A DNA stretch of 64,000 nt. It comes from Capsaspora owczarzaki ATCC 30864. Lineage: Eukaryota > Opisthokonta > Filasterea. How positions within the stretch are numbered: the first letter of the stretch is position 1; every line of letters begins with the position of its first letter. The position numbers and the translations under genes were made by a program. The stretch spans positions 1,176,882 through 1,240,881 of the forward strand of contig NW_011887292.1 of NCBI RefSeq assembly GCF_000151315.2, read 5' to 3'. Below the pieces are notes generated by a model. That model was not told the origin of the DNA and did not search any database. It saw nothing but the letters and a program-made list of their open reading frames with translations. This document shows positions 1 through 10,700 of this stretch, piece after piece.

Positions 1-297
1 GTGGAGATGCATGAGTTTCGAATGTGAAAGGAAAGGAAAAAAAAAGTTGAAACACAGAAAAAAAAAAAAAAAGTGAACTGTTCCCTGTTTAGGTTTCGTG
101 CGAATGGAGAATGAATACAGTATTGTTGGAGAATAGACGACAGCATACAGGCATTGGCAATGCAAAAGACGAAAAAGAAGAAGAAGAAGAAGAAGAAAAA
201 AAAAAAAAAGGAGAGAGACAAACACAAGACACAACAGCAAACCAAAAAACGAAACGAACGACCAGCAACCACCGAACAACCTCTTGCGACTGTGCTG
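1..297. other. 3' flank of the FCHO-like gene, no gene seen
   Basis: No convincing exon is visible. The stretch holds A-rich runs near 38-45 and 60-72 and a purine (AAG/A) tract at about 172-212. Short open frames across it are low-complexity Lys/Glu runs produced by the purine tract. It is probably the 3' UTR and downstream flank of the minus-strand gene that ends at 298. Confidence 0.5.
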
Positions 298-2089
298 TTA
301 GGCATCAAGCTCGGCCATGTACTTGCCAGTTGCAAATCGCTTCACAATCCGGCCCATCTCGATGGTAGCGGCAGGAGTCTTGTCAGCACTGCCAAACACA
401 AACTTGGGGTTGAGGTCGGTCACCGACGACCGCTCCGAGCGGAATTTGACGGCACACGTCACTGGGCGGCAAGAATCGCCCACAGGGAAGTGGGCGTCGA
501 GCTTGCCCTTGCCCGATGCAATGGAGGGAAGCTGCCACAGAAGGCGACGACTCTCCGCAGTCCATTGGCCAGCAGGGGTTGAATCACACTCTGCACAGTC
601 GCCGTCCACGACCACCAAGACGCTGACATCTTGCAGAGGATGCGCCAACAGGGACGAGCATTGATAAAACACAGAGACCGAGCTGCTGGAGGCGTCGCCA
701 AAGTGGGCAACCGCGACGCGCAGCGGGACCGCCGCAACAGATTCAAGGACAACCTGGTATTTGAAGACTTCGACGCGAGCAAAGCCATCAACGGCATGGG
801 ATTTAATGTATGCGACCAGGGCAGGGACGTTGAATGCGTACTTTTGATCGAGAATCGAGCTAGCACCGGCGTCCAACAGCGAGCTGTTTGCCTGGAATCG
901 ATCAAACCCGTTGCTTGGGACACCATCGAGTTGGAAGAAGAATGGCACGCCAGGATCGGCCGTGAGCACCTTGACTGCATCGACGGGGAAGTTGAACATG
1001 ATCTCACCGGAAACGACACACTTGACCAGCGTGCTGCCTTTGAACATGGCGTTCACGGTTTCCGTAACAGCCGAAGCTACCGTCACGGACGAAAGCGAAG
1101 GCGCATCAAACACAAAGCTACCACCTGCAGGGATCGGGGCGGTGGATCCCGGTGTCGAGGTGGTGCTACTGGCTCCACTGTTCAAGCCGCCGATGGCAAA
1201 GGAGGGGCCGTTCAAGAGGCCGGTACCAGGAGCAGACGCCACGGAGGTCGGCCGACCTCGTCGCGATGAGCCCGAGGACGACGGGGGAGGCAGCAAGGGC
1301 GAGGGCGCAATGTTGGAGGCTGCGGAGGCAGCGGCCGCGGTTGTCACCATAGCCGTCGCTGGCGAAACGGCCTTGGGTGGCGATACCACAGGGGTGGATG
1401 ATGGTGGTGTGCCAGTAGAAGAGACAGAGGAAGCGAGAGCCGCGTTCAAGCTGCTCGACGACGAGGTGCGCTGACGAGTGAGCTCGGCTTCCACAACAGC
1501 CGCCGGCCGAGGCGGTCGTGGCGGCAAGGACGGGCGTTGGGTCGTCGCGGGCTGGTCAGAGTCAAATGAAGTCTCCGAAAGTCCTGGGAGCGGACGCGAC
1601 GACGGTGGAGGCGTGATCATCGCCGAAGGCGACGCAGAAGGGATTGGCCCGCTGACTGCGGACGCCATGCTGTACGAGCTGACCGACGACGTTTCTGAAT
1701 CAATGTCATGGAGGGCGGAGCGCGGGCGAGTACGCGATGATGTGCGAGCGCGTGGCTCGTCGCCAGGCGGCCCGGCGAGGAGAGTGGGCGGGGGCAAAAC
1801 ACCCAAAGGCGACGGGAGTGCGCTCGAGCTGCTGCTTGAGGCAATGTCCGTGTTGGAGCGGCTGTTGGAAATCTTGACCATGAACTTGGGCTTGACTGTG
1901 CCATCGTCCTCGTCATCGGAATCACGCTTGGTTGCCCAAGTCGCTTGATACTCTGCAGCCAGGTCGGGGGCATCGCTGTACCCATCGTCATCGGTTGCGG
2001 GCGGCGCTCCTCCAGGTGCGGTGGCATTCGGGTCATCACTAACAAGGAAGGAAGGAAGGGAGAGGGTGGCACAGGGAGAGGTGAGTGAC

Positions 2090-2126
<37 letters not shown>

Positions 2127-4479
2127 ACTGCACCAATCCCGCAAACTTTGATGAGACAAAAAATAAAATGGCATACCCTTTCAGGTCTGGGCGAGGATGC
2201 TTCTTCTTGCGCAAAGTGAACGATGAGAATGTGTGATGTCTGCGCTTCTCTTCAGCTCCCTCGTCTGCGGCTGTGGCGCCCGATGCGGTACTCGATGCGG
2301 TGCTATGAATGGATGCCGCATTGGAGCTGACAGAAGCTCGTCGGGCGCTGGACCAGTCGACGCCTCCAAGATCCGGAATAGCAGCATCCATGAGCGATTC
2401 GCCTCCTGCCGCGTAAAGCTCAAAAGGCAGCAGATCTGGAGCAAAAACAACAAAGATAAAACAATAGCACAAGACAATGAGCAAACGAGCAAACGAGCAA
2501 ACGAAATCGGCAATCTTTCCATCAATCGTACCAGGATGCTCCGTGCCCGTCTTGCGGGACGCCACAAATTCAGCGAGGAGCTGCTCGGGGGTGGCAGTCG
2601 TAATGGGCTGTGTTTTGTCCTCAATGACCTGCGGGAATAGACCAAAAAAAAAAATCAGCCAAATCGACACAAAAACGCAGCGCATGAGAAGGTCACGCAA
2701 ACCCATAACGAAACCAACCTTTTTCAAGCGATCGGCATGGGATCGTTCCTTGACGGAGATCTGTGCAAAGACTTGTTGCGACGCTTGCAGGTAGTCTTTT
2801 TCTCGAGCTTCAAATTTCTGAAGGAGGAGCGGTACGAGTTAGCTTTGTGTGAAATCCAAGAGCACCGACGAGACCATGTTGTAACAACAAACAGAAGAGG
2901 CATGCAGTGACTAACGGTTAAAACTTTGCTCATGGATGCCTCGTAACGTGCCAACTCTTCGCTGTACTTGACAGTGGCAGTCTTGTACTCGGCCTCTACA
3001 CCCACCAAGTCACACATACGCATGGTACAAAACCAGAGATGAGACACGTACTGAGAAACGCCAAGCAATGAAAGCCAAAAAAGAAAAATAAACAAAGGAC
3101 AAGAATTGGAACACCCACCGGCCTGTTGCTGCTTGCTTTTGTGCTTTTTGACATCCTGTCAATACAAAAATAAGATTCACGACCGACCAAGTGTGAGTGG
3201 AGACTCGTCACCAGTTCAGCACATCACACTGCAAGAAGACGCGCAACAACAACGAAACGCTGATTCGAGCCTTGCCTTGCTCTTGGAGAGTTCTTGAGAG
3301 AGCTTCCAGTATGCCGCCTTAGTCTAGACGAAGTAGGAGTACCACAGCGTCAGCCAAGCTCCGTGTAAATCGAGCGTTGCATGAGAATACAAAAACGCAA
3401 GGTCGAAACATACCTTGGTCACCGTCGAGTGCGACGCCTGAAAGTTCTCCACCTGGGTGTGAATGTCCAGAGCTTGCATGTCCTTTATTACCTTGGACTG
3501 ATTGGCTGCGACGTCTTTGATTGTCTTCAGAGCGTCGTTGAGCTCGACAGCCAACTTGGCGTGTGTTTCCGCGACTCCAAGCGAGGAGCCAATCAAGCTC
3601 TCCCACCAAGTTTTGACCGATCTATGTTATCAAGCATGGGTGTGTCCACCGCAATCAACAATGAGGACGAGACTGCACACTGAACCGCTGCAAGCGATGC
3701 CACCAAATTGCACAAATTGTACAAATTGTGACAATTCCACCCTCACGTACCCAACTTCCTCCGATGGTGAGAGTCCCTTGGCCAATCGGGTCAAGGTTTT
3801 GGCATATTGATCTTCCAAAGCTTGTCTACCAACAAATGTCAGTTTTGGATGTGTGTGTCCGCCGACGCGGTGAGTGATCCTTGAGCCGCAAACAACAATC
3901 CAGACAAAGAAATGCAACGAGAAATTTGGTGCAACAAACCTTTGCTGCACAAAGTCAGAGAGCTCCTTCAGGACGTTTGATGTTTCCTTGAGGTTGTGCA
4001 TCAGGACGGCAGAGCCATTGAGACTCGTTCCCTGTGTGAGGCCAAGTGAGTGGAAATGGAAGAGGCAGGTCAAGCAAGCGGAAAAAAAAAAAAGAAAAAA
4101 AAAAGAAAAAGAAAAAAGAAAAAAAAAAAGAAAAAAAAAAAGAAAAAGAAAAAAGAAAATGGAGGGTGCGATTCGACAGTGATGGCGATGGCGATGATGA
4201 GGGGGGTTGGACATTGATGCATTCCATTTGAGCGAAGGGGGCAAAACACGCGCGGCTTTGGATGAATGACAGAACAAGAACAAGAAGAAGAAAGAAGCCA
4301 AAAAAAAAAAAAAAAAAAAAGAAACAGGTCGAGCAACCGACCGCCTCTGGGGTGACTCAGGAACATCCCCCTCGTCGAGATTGATAGGAAAGAAGGACAC
4401 AAAGCAAGAAGCGATGCTGCACCAAGCATGGGGAAGAGCGGGATGGCGAGCTTACCCAGAACGAGTCCGTGAACGACAT
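298..4479 (-). CDS. FCHO: FCHO-type muniscin (F-BAR plus mu-homology domain), 11 exons, 916 aa
   Basis: Endocytic adaptor that bends membrane and nucleates clathrin-coated pits with AP-2 and Eps15. Exons (descending): 4479-4456, 4031-3940, 3825-3751, 3621-3414, 3323-3276, 3155-3119, 2995-2925, 2817-2719, 2628-2532, 2435-2177, 2038-298. They sum to 917 codons. The start MSFTDSFW resembles the FCHO N-terminus. F-BAR residues include ALEDQYAKTLTRLAKG, then helices rich in Lys/Glu to about residue 250. A Ser/Pro/Thr-rich linker follows, and the last ~265 residues fit the muniscin mu-homology domain (IMFNFPVDAVKVL at its start, ending AELDA). Intron 5 needs a GC donor (AAG|gcaagg), and the donor after exon 7 (AAA|gtttta) is weak, so exons 5-7 are least certain. 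Intron 1 and the last intron are packed with sense-strand poly-T. Family identity is firm; FCHO1 versus FCHO2 cannot be assigned. Confidence 0.85.
2091..2125. repeat. 35-bp poly-A tract (poly-T in the sense of the FCHO intron)
   Basis: Uninterrupted run of 35 A on the + strand inside the last intron of the minus-strand FCHO-like gene, between the donor at about 2176 and the acceptor at 2039. In the transcript it reads poly-U, followed by a C/T-rich stretch up to the acceptor. Confidence 0.95.
4081..4159. repeat. A-rich/AAAG low-complexity tract in FCHO intron 1
   Basis: Imperfect A(n)G repeat about 80 bp long in intron 1 of the minus-strand FCHO-like gene. It reads as a polypyrimidine tract in the sense strand, about 50 bp upstream of the exon 2 acceptor. 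A second pure 21-A run lies at 4300-4320 in the same intron. Confidence 0.9.
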
Positions 4480-4772
4480 TGCCTTTCAATTGCAAAAAAA
4501 CGACTGACTTCCTTGAAGAACCAGAGTGATCACAATGCAAGCGAGTGTATTGAACTCAGTGGAATGGACTGGATACTGGACAAAATCAAAGACTATATCA
4601 ACAAGAGATGTCGCGGCGAGCAGGATTCTCGTACAACATGAAGCGATGCACAACCAAGCACGACAAAGCCATTGAGATTCGATTGTGAGTTTCAAAGAGA
4701 GCCGAAAACAGCTTTGTTGAAAGTTCACACGATCCCAGTGTGCCGCGCGTAGAAGCATCCCACTCATCGCCA

Positions 4773-5504
4773 TCAGACGTAGGAGACGGCGAGCTGGCCA
4801 AAGCGACTCGTGTTGGTCCAACCTGGGTACATGCAGCGCAGACTGACGGCAACTTCCCAGCCTTCGCGGATGGAGCGGAGGTCTTTGTCCGTGTCACAGA
4901 CCAGCCGAGCAGTCTTGTGCTCAAAGCTGCCCGTTGCGTGCCGGTTGATCAGAATCCGTTCGCGACGGAAGCGTTCGTTCTTGTCCTCGTCCAGCACCAC
5001 CAGGTCAAACCAGCTCCAGCAGGCCTGGTACGAGCCCCGCAGATTGAAATCGCCGCCCCAGCCTTGATCGTGACTGTCACAGCACAGCGTGATGGCTTTG
5101 ACGTGGGTCTTGGCTTCGTCCATGGTGGAGCGCGGCACAATGACGCTCAGGTACCTCAGATCGGCGTTGTTTTGACCCTGGACCTCGTTCGGGTTGATAT
5201 TGCTGATTGCCGGCCAATACTGGGCCTGGTCCATGATGTGCTCGGCAATCTCCAATGGCAGACGCGGTAGGAATTGCGTTACTGCCGTGGTGCTGTTGCT
5301 GATGTTGCTGCTGCTGCTGCTCGGAGCGCCCGTCATCAAACCAGCGTCCTTCGCCTCAGACACCTCGGATCCGTCCATCAAGAGTGCGCGCACTTTCTGG
5401 TAATCATCTTCACTGGCAAACGTCAACGGAGGAACGCGGGCCTCAGGTGGAGCAGCCGGATTGGGTGCCTGTGAATGCGCAACCCTTCGTCGCCTTGATG
5501 CCAT
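4773..5504 (-). CDS. uncharacterised protein with SHDQGW motif and F-box-like helix, 243 aa
   Basis: Single-exon frame. I chose the ATG at 5504 (MASRRRR) because the upstream in-frame residues look like UTR. After a Ser/Asn low-complexity segment near residues 70-80 comes LPLEIAEHIMDQAQYWP, which resembles the helix that opens F-box-like domains. A conserved-looking beta-rich region follows, with CCDSHDQGW, then SWFDLVV, and GWEVAVSLRCMYPGW near the end. I recall similar SHDQGW segments in uncharacterised fungal proteins, often together with F-box-like or ankyrin regions; no function is known to me. It is divergent from the RNF170-like gene and shares a ~300-bp intergenic region with it. Being a gene is well supported by length, composition and start; the role is not. 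Confidence 0.7.
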   Translation of the reverse strand: MASRRRRVAHSQAPNPAAPPEARVPPLTFASEDDYQKVRALLMDGSEVSEAKDAGLMTGAPSSSSSNISNSTTAVTQFLPRLPLEIAEHIMDQAQYWPAISNINPNEVQGQNNADLRYLSVIVPRSTMDEAKTHVKAITLCCDSHDQGWGGDFNLRGSYQACWSWFDLVVLDEDKNERFRRERILINRHATGSFEHKTARLVCDTDKDLRSIREGWEVAVSLRCMYPGWTNTSRFGQLAVSYV

Positions 5505-5805
5505 GGAGCCAAAATCGACGAGGAAACAAAAACTGAGCTCAGAGTAGAAAAAAACACGCAATCAAATTGTCGTCAATTGCAAAAAAACCCAGCACACACA
5601 TCGAGCATCAAAGCCCACACAACGGTGCTGCGTTTGTTGTCTCTTTCAATCCAAACACCTGTTTTTCCAATTCATTGTCGCTGACATTGGTTTGTTCTTT
5701 GTGAAGCAGTTACCACTTATTATTATTTATATTTCAAACAAAACCCGCCTTCAGCCAGTCGCAGAGAGCACCGGACTGCCAATCGAACAAGAGCTCGACA
5801 CTGCC
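5505..5805. promoter_or_regulatory. divergent intergenic region, probable shared promoter
   Basis: About 300 bp between the start codons of two divergently oriented genes. AT-rich with short T and A runs (for example 5549-5553 and 5580-5586). No TATA box or other motif could be assigned with confidence. One open frame runs upstream from the RNF170-like start to 5692, but it looks like leader sequence. Confidence 0.4.
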
Positions 5806-7014
5806 ATGGGCGACCAACCGACCCAGCCGCGGATGGCGTCGTCCGTGCTCGAAGGCGTGGACGACGACGTGATTGTCCTGTGCTCTGGCGCACTCACGAC
5901 AGTCGCATCGGCAGCCGCCCTCGTGTGGTGGCTGCAGCGGGGGACTGCTGCGAACGGCGGCGCAGGACGGCGGCGACGGGCGCCCATCCACCCTCAAGCA
6001 GAGCAGGGCGTCCTGCAGGCCAGGGCGAACATTCTACAGCATCGCCGACTCAGGCGAGACCAGGTTCACCATGGCGAGCATGCCAGCGACGACGATCCAG
6101 ACACAGACGCAGACGAGGACGACGACCATGATGCGGATGAGGATGATGACCAGAACAACCGGAACTCCGACCGGCCGCCATCGCAACGAGGAGTGCCTGA
6201 GGCGCCGCCACTCATGCAACGCCAGGGCTCACGACGGTTTCACGAGCAGGACGATGCATGTCCCATCTGTCTGCAGCAAGTGCAGTTTGCAATCGAGACA
6301 AACTGCGGTCATGTGTTTTGCTGTAAAGAAGGCGTCTTCACACACACGAGATTCAATGGATGGATCGGCGACCGAGGCAATGATGCTGACTCTTGGTATT
6401 GCTCTTCTCTTTGGTTTTTTGCTTGGACTTGGCGCAGCACCATGCGTGGTCGAGTACTGGCGGCATTCGGCCCAAATGCAAGCAATGCAATGTCCCAATT
6501 GCCGACAACGCGTCACGCTGCTATTACCAGAGTTCACGGCGGCCGAGCTGGCCTCTGCTGAAAGTGCACGGCATCGGCGGCACTTGGATGAGTACAATAG
6601 AACGTTTGCAGACACTCCAAGAAGCGTATGTGTGCATTCTGGGCTCTTTTTTTTTTTCGGTAGTTCGGGGGAGTTGGGGTCGATCGTTCGTTGCTCACCT
6701 TTTTTTGGTGCTGTTGTTTTTGCTCGCCCCGCTGACAGCTACTCGATCATCTACGAGATACACCGCAACTCTTTCGACGAATCATTCACGATCTATTCAC
6801 TGGACAGAGCATCGTACGCTTGCTACGCCTCCGCGCATTTGTGTGCATGCTGGTCTGCCTGCTCTACCTGCTGTCGCCGTTCGATCTCATCCCCGAGGAG
6901 GTATTTGGAGCGTTCGGCCTGATTGACGATCTCCTCGTCATTTTATTAATTCTGGTATACTTTGGCACCGTTTACCGGGCAGCGGTCGTGCAGCGTCTGG
7001 TTCACCAACAGTAA
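5806..7014 (+). CDS. RNF170: RNF170-like RING E3 ubiquitin ligase, 3 exons, 326 aa
   Basis: Endoplasmic-reticulum membrane ubiquitin ligase; in animals RNF170 degrades activated IP3 receptors. Exons 5806-6322, 6438-6625, 6739-7014 (327 codons with stop). N-terminal membrane segment at about residues 29-43 (VLCSGALTTVASAAALVWW), then an acidic/Arg low-complexity region. The C3HC4 RING spans intron 1: CPICLQQV, NCGHVFC, then CVVEYWRH and QCPNC. The motif EYNRTFADTPRS follows. The C-terminal two-membrane region carries SPFDLIPEEVFGAFGLIDD, the diagnostic DUF1232-type signature of RNF170. All exon joins restore family-consistent sequence. An upstream in-frame ATG exists at 5692, but the 5806 start gives the expected short N-terminus before the first membrane segment. 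Confidence 0.92.
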
Positions 7015-7148
7015 TCCCTTCGTTTTGTCTTCCTTTTTTTTCTTCTTTGGTTCATACAAATGTCTTTATAACGTTTTAATTCTCGCTGTTCTCCAAATTC
7101 GAAATGTCAGCACGATTCACTCCACACTTCTTCCTTTTTTCTTCTTGA

Positions 7149-7720
7149 ATGTCAACATTCGTGGGTCGCACCATTGAAGTTGGTGCCAGGCGGCTCAAAA
7201 TCAAAAAGCTGCTGGCTGAAGGTAGAACGTTCGCCTCTGCCACTGTGTCCATCCATGCAAACGCCCGCCTCCCCCCCCCCAAACCCTCTACACTTCCCAA
7301 GGAGCTTGAGACGTCGATGTTTGCAGGCCCTTCACACAGCCAGCCGAAGCAACACAGCAGGCGCCATTGAAGAACGACTCAATCGTCGCGTTCTTGCGAT
7401 TCCAGTCACTCTGACGCCCGCGCTTTCCCCGACTATCTCGAAAAGGGGGGGTGACTTGATGATGGCGATGCACTCTGCCTGCTGGTTGGTGGTTTGCGAT
7501 TGCTGGCTCGTCGTGATGAGACCGCGATTCTGTCGAACGCGAAACTTGGTTCTCTGTGTTTTTGGGGCTTTGTCCCCCCCCCCGCCCGCGCTCCCCCTTC
7601 ACCGTCCACTTCGACCTGCGCTGCTGCCTCGCTTCTGTCTCGCACTTGATCGTGCTGGTCTGGTCAAGTGGTGGTGGTGGCGGTGACTTGCGATGATTCG
7701 TCCTCACTTCTGTGCATTGT

Positions 7721-7754
<34 letters not shown>

Positions 7755-10700
7755 GGCTTCGTCCCCTTCTGTCAGGTGGCTTTGCGTTCGTCTTTGTCGC
7801 ACAGGACGTCGCTGCGGCGCCAGGAACGCCTGCCATCTACGCCGTCAAGCGCCTGATTCTGGCGGATCGCGATCGCCAAACCATGGCCAAGCGCGAGATT
7901 GAAATCATGGTACAGTTCAGCAGTTCATATGATTTTTTTGTATGCATTTGCTCACGTCCTTGTTTGCTTTGAATCTTTTCGACTCGATCGTCGACAGCGT
8001 GCCGTTTGCAAGAACGATAACATTGTGACGCTCTACGACTCCATTCTGATTCCAGGCGCACAGTCTGTCAGCGGCTCGGAAGAAGCCTTGATTGTTATGG
8101 ACTTGTGTGTTGGCGGCATGCTGGTCGACATTATGAATGCTCGCAACAAGCGCCCCTTCACCAAGTGGCAAGTCTTGCGCATCTTTGCCCAAGCCTGCCG
8201 TGCCCTCGAAGTGCTCCATCGCCAGCAGCCTCCGGTCATTCACCGCGACTTGAAGGTCAGATTTGGCACACAATCGCCATTTTTTTTTGTCGTTTCGTTT
8301 TTGTTTTACGCTTGGTTCCTCATTTCCACGCCCCGTTTCAACGTAGGTGGAGAATCTTCTCGTTACCGAGAAGGGCCAAATCAAACTGTGTGACTTTGGC
8401 AGCGCCACCACCACGGTCATGAAGCCCGCCAACCATGCCGAAACGCTGCGTTGTGAAGACGAGATTCAAACCAACACGACCGCCCAGTATCGTGCTCCTG
8501 AGATGAACGATCTCTACAGCGGCCAAGCAGTCACCGAGAAGGCCGATATCTGGGTATGTTGCGTTACTTTGGTTCAAATTTTTTTGGTTGTGTCTTGGCC
8601 AACAACGGGGCGTCTGACTTCCGAGTGTCACGATCCACACCACACCAGGCTATGGGTGTCATGCTGTACAAGCTGTGCTTCTTCGTCACTCCATTCGAAG
8701 AGGGCAGCAAGCTGGCCATCATCAGCGGAAAGTACTCTTTCCCCGAGCATTCTCAATTCCGCGAATTCCACGATTTGATTCGTACGTGTGCAAGGCCTCT
8801 TTTCTTCGTCTTCCGAGAATGATCCGAAATGATCAATGGCCGGCACTCATTTTCACTCAACTTGCCTATCTCATCTGCCCTTTGCACACTAGGCATCATG
8901 CTGAACGTCAACCCGGAAGAGCGACCCAACATTTCGGATGTCCTGCAGCAGGTCACGCTCACCTATGCCGAGCTCGGTCCAGACCCCACTCGCAAGACCC
9001 GCCCTGGCGGTGACAAAGGTCTTGCCGATTTGGCCGATGCTGATCTGATTGCATCCTCGCCAGCGGCTGCTGCGATGCGATCTGACAGCCAGCGCGCCGC
9101 GTCTCCCGCAACTCCAGCAGCTGGCAGCGCTCCCTCCACTGGCGGCCAGGCTCCCGCCCGACCCGCGGGCCCTCCTGCGTCGGCTGCAGCACACGTGACT
9201 CCTGCTCCCCAGCGGTCACACTCGGATCTCCATTCCGAGACAAGCAGCGACTCGTTCGGAGGGTGGGGTGATGATTCTCGCCACGACAACAAGGCCTCTG
9301 CTCTCGGCAAGCACCTGTTTGAGAAGGCCAAAGACATTGGTGGCAAGGTGAAGACTGCCGGCACGTCTCTGGTCCGGAATGTCAAGGACAAGTCTTCGGA
9401 AGTCATTCGCAATGTGGTTGCCAGGTGAGCAAAGCGGGGAAAAAGAACATTTGCGACGAGGATGTTTTTCAGAATGTGGTGTGTTTTGGCTAACGTGCTT
9501 TTGAATTCCCTCAGCAACACGATCAAACAAACTCATGATCTTGACATGACCTACATTACCCCTCGCATCATTGGTAAGCTCAAAAGCTTTGGAGCAGTGC
9601 GTTGCGCTGGTATTTTTTTTTGGTTGACTTTGAAGCGCACTGTTCCTGCCTGCAGCTATGGCATACCCTGCCGAGGGCCTCGAGTCCACCTACCGCAACA
9701 ACATTGACGACGTCCGCAACCACTTGGACGCCAATCACCGCGACCACTACATGGTGTACAACCTGACAGAGAAAAAGTACAACCACAACAAGCTCCGCAA
9801 CAATGTCATGGACTTTGGATGGCCGCCGCACCAGGCCCCGCCGTTGGAACGACTGTTTTCCATTTGCCAAACCATGCATTCTTGGCTCATGTCCAATCGG
9901 GAGAACGTTGCGGTTGTCCACTGCATTGCTGGCAAGGGTCAGACGGGTCTTGTCATTTCGGCCTATCTGAACTACTGTGGCCTGTTCTCGACTGTGGAAG
10001 ATGCGCTGCGCCTTTTTGCCAGCAAGCGCTTCCGCACTTGGCGTGGTGTCACCCAGCCCAGTCAGATTCGGTGAGACCCACGATTGATCAGATTGCACTT
10101 TGAGAGACCTGACCTCTGTTTGGCCCGCCGCCGCCGTGGGCGATTGGTTGTTGGCTGACTTTGTTGTCTTGCTTGGATTTGCTCGTCCACAGCTACGTGG
10201 GCTACTTCAACAAGCTGCTTGCCAACAACATCAATCCCCATGACAATGTGATTGTTATTCGCAACATGGTGTTCAACACCATTCCTCAGTTTGATGTGCT
10301 ACGGTCGGGCTGCCGTCCCTACTTTAAGATTTTCAAGGAGGGGCAGCTTCTTCGCTCGACACTGCCAACCAATCCGGATGAGCTCCCGTGCGTTTTTGGT
10401 TGCGTTTTCTCGCGTTTGGGTCTGATGCAGAAATCTCACAGCGATTGGATTTTTTCTGGAATTTTATTGTTGTGTATGTGCTTGGTAGGTCGTACGGTGT
10501 CAAGGACGGCCGTGCCAACTTCCGTCTCGATTGCGAGTGCCAGGGCGATATTCTGATCATCTGCTACAACGCCAGCGTTACGCTTGGCATCCTCAGCTCA
10601 ACCCCCATGTTCCGCCTGCAGTTCCACACTGGAACCATGCGCTCGCAGAAGATTGTGTTCAACAAGTCCGAGTTGGACGAAGCTGTTCGTGATGATCGCT

